Assembly (NCBI RefSeq): GCF_017086405.1
Contig: NZ_CP070973.1
Span: forward strand, 5,178,739 to 5,242,738
Direction of reading: 5' to 3'
DNA length: 64,000 nt
Origin: Mycobacterium gordonae
Lineage (GTDB): Bacteria > Actinomycetota > Actinomycetes > Mycobacteriales > Mycobacteriaceae
This document shows positions 19,994 to 26,500 of this stretch, one piece after another. A program made the position numbers and the translations under genes. Below the pieces are notes generated by a model. That model was given only the letters and a program-made list of their open reading frames with translations, was not told the origin of the DNA and made no database searches. Numbering within the stretch: position 1 is the first letter of the stretch; every line of letters begins with the position of its first letter.

Positions 19994-20779
19994 ATGGCCT
20001 ACCCCGGTAGCCAGGGCTACTACCAGGCCGAACAGGGCAACTACTACGGCGGCTATTCGCCGTGGTCTCCCGCGCCGCAGACTGGCGGCAGGGTCTCTCA
20101 CCGCCAATTGACCTTGGTTGTCGTACTGCTGGGCCTGTGCTCCTATCTGGTGAGTTTCGGGCCGATGCTCAACGGCTTCGGAATCGACTGGGATGTGCGG
20201 TTCGCCGTTCTGGCCGGTCTGCTCGCCGCGTTCGGGTTGATGCCCCGGCAAGCGTCAGCTTCCGGGCAGGCGGGCAAGATCGTCGCCGCGCTGGCCGCCG
20301 TCGGGTTCCTCGACGCGCTGTCCCGGGTCGTCGTGCTTCCCGAAGGAGTCCAGCCCGGTTGGGCCATGTGGGTCGTAGTGGTGCTCAACGCTATCCAAGC
20401 CGGCGCCGCCGTCGGCGCCCTGCTAACGCAGCCGAGCGCGTCCGAAGAGCAGCAGGCCTGGTACGCGGCCTATGCCGAGCAATATGCGCAGGCCGCGGCG
20501 CAGTATTACGGCCAATACGCCGACGGTGAGCAGGCCGATGCCGCGGACGAAAGCGGGTCCGCGCATGCCGAGCAGGTGCAACAGGTGTCAGCCCCGCAAC
20601 CGCGGCCGGTCGAGGCGGCCCAGGAGGCGAGCTACGACGAATTCGTCGGCGATCACGCAACGCCCGGGCAGCCGTCCGCCCCGCAGGCGGCACCACAGGC
20701 GGTCCTGCCCAATGTGGGGCATTCAGTGGCGCCCGCCCAGCAGATCGTCGGCGAGCCGGAGTACCGGACGTCTAACTGA
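19994..20779 (+). CDS. DUF5336-like small tetraspan membrane protein with Gln/Ala-rich tail
   Basis: 261 residues. A Tyr/Gly-rich N-terminus (SQGYYQAEQGNYYGGYSPW) is followed by about four transmembrane helices (~38-145). A hydrophilic Ala/Gln/Glu/Tyr-rich C-terminal tail follows. This matches the mycobacterial 34-kDa-antigen/Rv0954-like family, some of which are linked to cell-division and envelope proteins. The start is set at 19994 because AAGGAG lies 5 nt upstream; a GTG at 19988 overlaps that ribosome site. It follows eccE and its end overlaps the convergent FHA/XRE gene by 8 nt. Its job in this locus is unknown. Confidence 0.7.
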   Translation: MAYPGSQGYYQAEQGNYYGGYSPWSPAPQTGGRVSHRQLTLVVVLLGLCSYLVSFGPMLNGFGIDWDVRFAVLAGLLAAFGLMPRQASASGQAGKIVAALAAVGFLDALSRVVVLPEGVQPGWAMWVVVVLNAIQAGAAVGALLTQPSASEEQQAWYAAYAEQYAQAAAQYYGQYADGEQADAADESGSAHAEQVQQVSAPQPRPVEAAQEASYDEFVGDHATPGQPSAPQAAPQAVLPNVGHSVAPAQQIVGEPEYRTSN

Positions 20780-21899
20780 CCGAGAGCTGCCCGATCACCG
20801 TCGTGATCGCGCCCGCGACGTCAGCAGGTATCGGGCGTTCGGCCTCGGCGTCGGCGAGGAAGTCAGCGGGCAGACCAGCGGCGGCGGCGGCCTCGTCGAT
20901 GCTGAGTTCGGCGCGATGGCGGGCCTGGTAAAGCCGTTGTCCCAGAGTCGCATTCGGCGATTGGGCGGCCTTGGCCATCACCTCGTTGTAGGTGCGGCGC
21001 ACGGTGCTCAACGCCAACACCACCGAGGGGGTGCCCTTGGCGTTGCGGGCCGCGCTGGCCGCGACGTTCTCGAGTTTGCGCAAGTCGGCCAGGATCTTGG
21101 TCACCTTCGGGGTGAACGCGGGGTCCGACGGTTCCGGCAGTTCGGCGGTGGCGGTGCTGATGGAGTGCATCGCCAGTTCGACGGCCTCGGCCATCAGCGG
21201 CGCCCGGACGGTGTCGGTGATCGACTCGGTCGCCTCTTCGGTGGCACCTGGCATTTCCGCGAGCGCGGTCGCCGGCCCCGAGATGGGTATCACCGCGGAT
21301 CCGCTGCGGATGCGGGCGATGGTGCCCGGTGACCACTGCAGGGCTTTCTCGAGCTTGGCCAGCGTGCCGCGACGCGGCCAGCTCCGCCCCTTTTCGAACG
21401 CGATCAACGTGCCGGCGTTGATGATCTTGTCTTTGGCCAGCCCCCGCTGGGTGATCTCCAGTTCGTTGCGACGCGCGGCCACGGCCTGTCCGGCACGCGC
21501 CACGCCGGGGTCGACGTCGGCATCCCACCACTCGTCCTCGTCCGGCTCAGGCAGGTCGATGACTCCGGTGACGTCGTCGGCCTCGGGGGTCAGGGTTACC
21601 GGGAAGCCTTCGGGATTGGCCAAGTGCAGGGTGGTCGTGCCCGAGACCAGTACCGAGCTGCGCCGCACGCCGTCCAGATACATGCCGTTGGTACTGGTGT
21701 CGATCGCCTGCCAACCTTCACGGTGCGGTTCCAGACGCACATGCCAGCGCGATATCCGGTCGTCGGAAAGCCGGACCGTGGCGGAGTTGTCCCGGCCGAT
21801 GATCGCGATACCCGCTCGTGGGTCCAGCGTATGGACCTCATCGCCGAGTCGCACCACCAGCGAAGGTGGCCACTTGTACACCGCCTGGTCAGATGTCAC
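20772..21899 (-). CDS. FHA-domain plus HTH (XRE-like) regulator
   Basis: About 375 residues. Residues ~20-105 form an FHA phosphothreonine-binding domain: IIGRDNSATVRLSDDRISRWH and TSTNGMYLDGV match the GR, S-x-x-H and NG landmarks. An XRE-like helix-turn-helix follows (~120-190, RRNELEITQRGLAKDKIINA), and a second XRE-like segment closes the protein (~325-375, LGQRLYQARHRAELSIDEAA). GTG 21899 is preferred because GGGGAG lies upstream and the FHA domain starts soon after. It is divergent from whiB6, so the 345-nt gap between them probably carries promoters for both. The domains suggest a Ser/Thr-kinase-responsive transcription factor for the ESX locus; this is inference. Confidence 0.78.
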   Translation of the reverse strand: MTSDQAVYKWPPSLVVRLGDEVHTLDPRAGIAIIGRDNSATVRLSDDRISRWHVRLEPHREGWQAIDTSTNGMYLDGVRRSSVLVSGTTTLHLANPEGFPVTLTPEADDVTGVIDLPEPDEDEWWDADVDPGVARAGQAVAARRNELEITQRGLAKDKIINAGTLIAFEKGRSWPRRGTLAKLEKALQWSPGTIARIRSGSAVIPISGPATALAEMPGATEEATESITDTVRAPLMAEAVELAMHSISTATAELPEPSDPAFTPKVTKILADLRKLENVAASAARNAKGTPSVVLALSTVRRTYNEVMAKAAQSPNATLGQRLYQARHRAELSIDEAAAAAGLPADFLADAEAERPIPADVAGAITTVIGQLSVS

Positions 21900-22244
21900 T
21901 GCGCTTCTCCCCCGGCTCGGATCCCGAAGTTTCGGGCACGTCGCCACCGCTCCTCCGCCACTCGCTTGCAGATGCTACATCTTTCCCGCTACAGGCCCGC
22001 ACGCGACATGAGTTCGTGTACATATTTTTACCGGTTCATCTGCGGTTTTCGAGCGAGACGCGGCGTTGCCCGGCGATAATCCGAACTAGGCATGTGCCAC
22101 GGTTCTGTTGTAGTACACATGCCCAACAGAGGCAAGACAGACTACAAGTCGTAGCAGCTACGTTTTATATGTTGCACTAACGGTGGATTTGTGGTTATGT
22201 CGTCGCAACGACGGCGCATATGCGCCCGAACTGGGAGGAAAGCG
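21900..22244. promoter_or_regulatory. Divergent control region of FHA/XRE gene and whiB6
   Basis: 345 nt without a gene and locally AT-richer than its surroundings. It contains a 13-nt odd palindrome CGTAGCAGCTACG at 22150-22162 and a second inverted repeat CGTCG-CAA-CGACG at 22201-22213, just upstream of whiB6. Either could be an operator for WhiB6, the FHA/XRE protein or a global regulator. No promoter element is assigned with confidence. Confidence 0.5.
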
Positions 22245-22562
22245 ATGACTGCTGCGGCAATTCCGTTGTCCACGCCGCTCAACGAATACGTTCCGGCGTG
22301 CACCAGCGAGCCAGAGCGGTGGACAACCACTGAGCCTGACGAGGATGCCAAGGCGCTCTGCCTCGCGTGCCCCCGGCGGTGGCTGTGCGCCAGCGAGGCT
22401 TATCAGGTCACCGGCGTAGAGGGGCTGTGGGCAGGGGTGGTGGTCCCCGAATCGGGACGTGCACGCGATTTCGCGCTGCGACGCCTACGCGCCCTGGCCG
22501 AGCGTGGTGGCTACCACGTCCGTCCGCGTCGTCGCGGCCGGCCCCGCGGTTCGCGCAACTGA
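22245..22562 (+). CDS. whiB6: WhiB6-like iron-sulfur transcription factor
   Basis: 105 residues. The four cluster cysteines are Cys19, Cys39, Cys42 and Cys48 (C-x19-C-x2-C-x5-C). The segment ERWTTTEPDEDAK, then CPRRWLC, GLWAGVVVPESGRARDFAL and LAERGGY closely matches M. tuberculosis WhiB6 (Rv3862c), which lies beside ESX-1 and controls it in response to redox. A basic C-terminal tail (RPRRRGRPRGSRN) carries an AT-hook-like motif. The ATG at 22245 follows GGGAGGAA. It heads the effector operon, so a redox-sensing switch for the toxin genes is likely. Confidence 0.9.
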   Translation: MTAAAIPLSTPLNEYVPACTSEPERWTTTEPDEDAKALCLACPRRWLCASEAYQVTGVEGLWAGVVVPESGRARDFALRRLRALAERGGYHVRPRRRGRPRGSRN

Positions 22563-22633
22563 CTCCCCGGACAAAACTTCTGCGTACTTGTCCGACCGCG
22601 GCACCGTAAGCTATCGGCACAGCTCAGATCGTT

Positions 22634-23167
22634 ATGGGGGAATCAGTGAGCGGTATCGGTGACCTGTTCGGCGGGGTGAATTCCGAAGGACGCGACGTCG
22701 AGCAGTTGCTGTCGCATTTGCAGGAGTTCACCGGCGCGGCCGCGCATTCGGCGCAGCAAATGGCCATCGAGACCGCGGACGCCTGGTCGAAGGACGACCT
22801 GGCGCATGTCTGGGTCAATGCCCAGGGTGTCGTCATCCAGGTCGAGTTCGACGACCGACTATTCGCCGGAGCCACCGGCGCCGAAGCCGGTGCTGCCGTC
22901 GTGCAGGCCGCCCAGGCAGCGGCGGCCGAGATGCGGGTGAAGACCGACGAATTCCAGGCCGGACTGTGGCAGCGGGTAGCTCAGTTCGGAGGGCCACCGA
23001 TCAACCAGATCGACGAGTTAAAGGCCATGCAACCGCAGGTGCCGCTGTCGGGGCCCGGTTCGCCGGAGCGGCGCGTGGCCGTCGAGAGACCGCGCGGCGA
23101 CCTCCCCACCGGCCACATGGAGGCTGACCCGCACGACTGGCAACCGACCATTCGCGACACGGACTGA
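22634..23167 (+). CDS. EspL/YbaB-family-like protein
   Basis: 177 residues. The first ~115 are a YbaB/EbfC-type small helix-strand-helix fold: LAHVWVNAQGVVIQVEFDD, then an AAVVQAAQAAAAEMRVKTDEF helix. EspL (Rv3880c) of ESX-1 belongs to this family and helps stabilise ESX-1 substrates. The tail (~115-177) is polar and probably disordered. An alternative GTG start at 22646 sits after GGGGGAA and is equally plausible. It lies between whiB6 and the WXG100-like gene, which fits a chaperone role for the effectors. Confidence 0.7.
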   Translation: MGESVSGIGDLFGGVNSEGRDVEQLLSHLQEFTGAAAHSAQQMAIETADAWSKDDLAHVWVNAQGVVIQVEFDDRLFAGATGAEAGAAVVQAAQAAAAEMRVKTDEFQAGLWQRVAQFGGPPINQIDELKAMQPQVPLSGPGSPERRVAVERPRGDLPTGHMEADPHDWQPTIRDTD

Positions 23168-23209
23168 TTCCCCGCAGCACTGCTCGTCGAGCGGCAAGAG
23201 GAGACGCAC

Positions 23210-23503
23210 ATGGCAGAACAATTCGAATACGACAACGGGACAGCCCGGGCCGGGATCAGCCAGTTCGACCAGCTGGGAGCTTCTCTGGGTTCGTTGATCG
23301 ACAACTTGAGCGGCGAATTGTCCGGCGACTCACCGTGGTCCCACGACAAGATCGGTTCGAGCTTTGCCGGAAAGTTCGATCCGGATCGATCGAAAGTGAT
23401 CGCCAATGCGGGCGATCTGCGCAAGGCGATACAGAGCGTCGCACCATCGCTCACCGAGGCGGCCGAGAGCATCGTCGCTCAGGACGGCGGCGGGGCCGAA
23501 TAA
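23210..23503 (+). CDS. WXG100-like ESX substrate or toxin partner
   Basis: 97 residues, predicted helical hairpin. The turn reads SPWSHDKIGSSFAGKFDPD, the W-x-x-D-x-x-G-x-x-F variant seen in actinobacterial WXG100-like proteins, rather than the strict W-x-G. The ATG is preceded by AGAGGAG. It lies directly upstream of the giant toxin gene, the usual place for the small helical partner that docks with the toxin's WXG100-like N-terminus to make a bipartite ESX export signal. Confidence 0.72.
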   Translation: MAEQFEYDNGTARAGISQFDQLGASLGSLIDNLSGELSGDSPWSHDKIGSSFAGKFDPDRSKVIANAGDLRKAIQSVAPSLTEAAESIVAQDGGGAE

Positions 23504-23578
23504 CCGCCACTCTGACCCACCGAAGTCGTTGCTGTGAAATGCTTTTGGCTAGCCTCCTGCCTTGAGGGCGGGTGATCC

Positions 23579-26500
23579 GTGGGCATTGAGATTCCCGGCT
23601 GGTTGCGGTGGGTAGGCGACCTGATCGGCGAGCCGTTTCCCGAAGGAGATGAGACCGCCTGCAGACGCCAGGCTGACCGCTGGCGGCACTACGCAACGCA
23701 ACTGGACGCACACAAAGACGGACTCGCTGCCGCCACCCAAACGACGTTGGCCGGGTTCGCGGCGGGCGACGTCCATAACACTCTGGACCAGTTGCTCAAA
23801 CCCTACGGGAACTCCATCGACCAGATTGCCGATCAACTGCGTCAGTTGGCCGACGCGGTCGACAACGTGGCTACCGAGATCGAGTTCGCCAAGGAGATGT
23901 TCATCGCGAACCTGGTTGCGCTGGCGGCAACTCTCGTGGCTCTCGCGGCGTCGGCGTGGATCAACTGGGGCGCTCCCGTCGAGGCCGCCGCCGCCATTGC
24001 CGGCATCGAACTTGTGATCAGCCAAGCCATTCGGGCCGCAGCGGCGAAAGTGGCCACCGAGGCCTTGTCCCGAGTCATCGCGCAGCTCGTCACCCGCGCG
24101 CTCGGCAGTGCGGCAGTCAACGCCGGCATCTCAGCGGGACTCAACGCGGGAATTCAGGGCCAGCAGATGGTGCAGGGTAATCGGCACGACTTCGACTGGG
24201 AATCATGGCGAAACGACGTGGCGTCCGGTGCCATCTCGGGCGCTGTCATGGGCCCGGTCCTGAAGGGTGCACACGATTTCGATGCGGGCTCCGCGCTAGG
24301 TAATCGTGCCAGGAATTTCGGCGCGTCGTTCGTCGGCAATGCCGGTGGCGCTGCGGCCGCCCAGCAGGCCTTGACCGGGCACGTCAACCTCGCCGATGCC
24401 CTCGGTGCGGGTGCCGTCTTCGGCGCGGTGGACGGGGCGCGAATTCCGGGCGTCCACAGCGCCGGCCCAGAGCTGACCGCATTGACCGGTGAGCGACCGG
24501 GGACACCGGTAGTCGAACCGCTGCCCGCGACCCAACATCAGCAGACGCCGCTCGAGTCGTCGGCGACCGGCGCCGATCACTCCGGCCAGGGTGGCGGCGT
24601 GCGGCTTGGCGATGTCGACGTGCCGTTGAATCTCGGTCCACCCCATCACGACCCAGTCCCTCTGAGCCACAACGGATTCAGCGATGCAGCTGCCACGGCC
24701 TCACCGTCCACCGTCGCTCCGGGCGGTCACGCCGCGTCCGTGCCGCCGAGCTCACCCGCGGCGCATGCGGCCGGCCACGCCGACCCATCGGCAGGCGGCC
24801 CCCTCGTTCCAGCCGCTCGCGCCGGCGTTTCCGACGTCGCACCTGCTGCGCGCGGACACGACGCTGCGGGGCTCAGAGAGGTCGCCGACGCACCGGTGCG
24901 CGGCGCAGAGGCGCCGGCTGGTGCCAGTGTCGCCGCGCCGAGTCACGAATTAGCCAGAGCGACAACATCTCTGCGCGAAGTACCGGCGTCGCGTGACACA
25001 CCGCAGCCACGTGACCTGCCCCCGCCGCACGACGCCCAGCCAGCACGCGAGGCGCAACCGGGCCGGGAGGCGCTGCCGCGACGCGACGCTGCGCCCCTCG
25101 GAGACGGGCAAGCGCCCCGCGATGCCCGATCGTCAACACCACCACAGCGTTCCCGCGAAGCCGCCGCCGATCCGGGCGAGAGGCCGCGTTCATCCGTACC
25201 GGAAAGCCGCCATGCGCGGGAGGCGCAAGCCGACAACGTCCGGCGGGCGAAATCCGCGGCCGGTAGCCGCAAAGACGAAGCCGGACAGCTCCATAACCAG
25301 CTCGAACCCGTCCCGCCGCAGCCTGGCGACGTCACTTTGGCGGCCGTCCCGAGCCCCGTTCTTCCCGACGGCAGCCAGCCTCGTCCGACGGCGGCCGACA
25401 CCGTCCGGGCGCCAAATCACCGCAGCGGACCACAGGATCCAGCAACAGACCCGCCGCCCGGCCGTCCCGACCCCGACACAGGACACGACGACCTCCCGCC
25501 ACCCGGACCCGGTCCCTTCGACCCGACGGGCTTCGACAACCCGGCCGACCACCGCAACTTCGGGCCGCACGAGCTCGCACCGTTGGAAGACCCGATGCAC
25601 CAGGCCGTTCTCGAACGGGCGCTGCGGGATCCGAGCGGCGGCTACGAGTCGGGCGCTGACCCGCGCACCAATGCCTACGGCGGCTTGGTCAATGACGGCG
25701 GCCCGACCGTCGACGGGCGCGCCAACAATTGTGTGGATTCCTCGCTGGCCGCGCTGGCGTCGTTCTACGGGGAGCCGACGGTATCGGTTCCCCGATTCCT
25801 CGACCAGCTCCCCGACGGAACGATCGACCTGACGAGCGGAGAAGCCAGTGGACTGGCCCGCGCCCGGGCCTGGTTCGGCGACGATCTGCACCTGTCCGAT
25901 CAAAACCTTTCCGTGCGCCAGCAGTTCGCCGATCTGCACCAGCAGATCGCGCAGCTGGGACCGGGCGCGTCGGCACTGGTGGTCAACGACTGGCAGGCAC
26001 GCGATGCCGCCGGAAATCTGATGTACCACCCTGACGGGGCTCCGGTGCTCGACGGAGCGCACGCCACCGTGATCGTCTACCCGCACGGGGCCTCCGGCCC
26101 GGTCTGGTGGGACCCGCAGCACAGCCTCACCAGCGATCATCCGCCCGCCATGCTCGTCAACGAATCCGCGTACCTGTGGTCCACGCCGATCGCCGCCGGT
26201 CACTTCGGACCCACACCCCACCAAGGAGGCCGAGATGGTGCAGCTCGCGACCGAGGAACAAGCACTGGCATACCTGGCTCAGATCTTCCCCGACCGCACC
26301 TTTCGGGTGATCCAGTTCGAAATGGGTTGGGTCGGTTCGCCGATCCTGACGGAGGACGGCGCCGGGAGCCGGGCGGTGGGCCAGGCGAAGCTGGTGATCG
26401 ACTCGGAGACCGGGATCGTGACCACGCACTCGAGCCTGCCGACCAACGTGGTGGCCGAGACCTACACGATGGCCAAGCGATCCGGCCGGCCGGTGGGAAA

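Noticed and set aside
22570..22633. Possible small RNA or terminator between whiB6 and the next gene
   Set aside because: No clear hairpin with a U-tract; the gap is short and the genes look co-transcribed.
25190..26224. 344-codon minus-strand frame opposite the first papain-fold domain
   Set aside because: Shadow composition; the forward frame carries the catalytic Cys/His/Asp.
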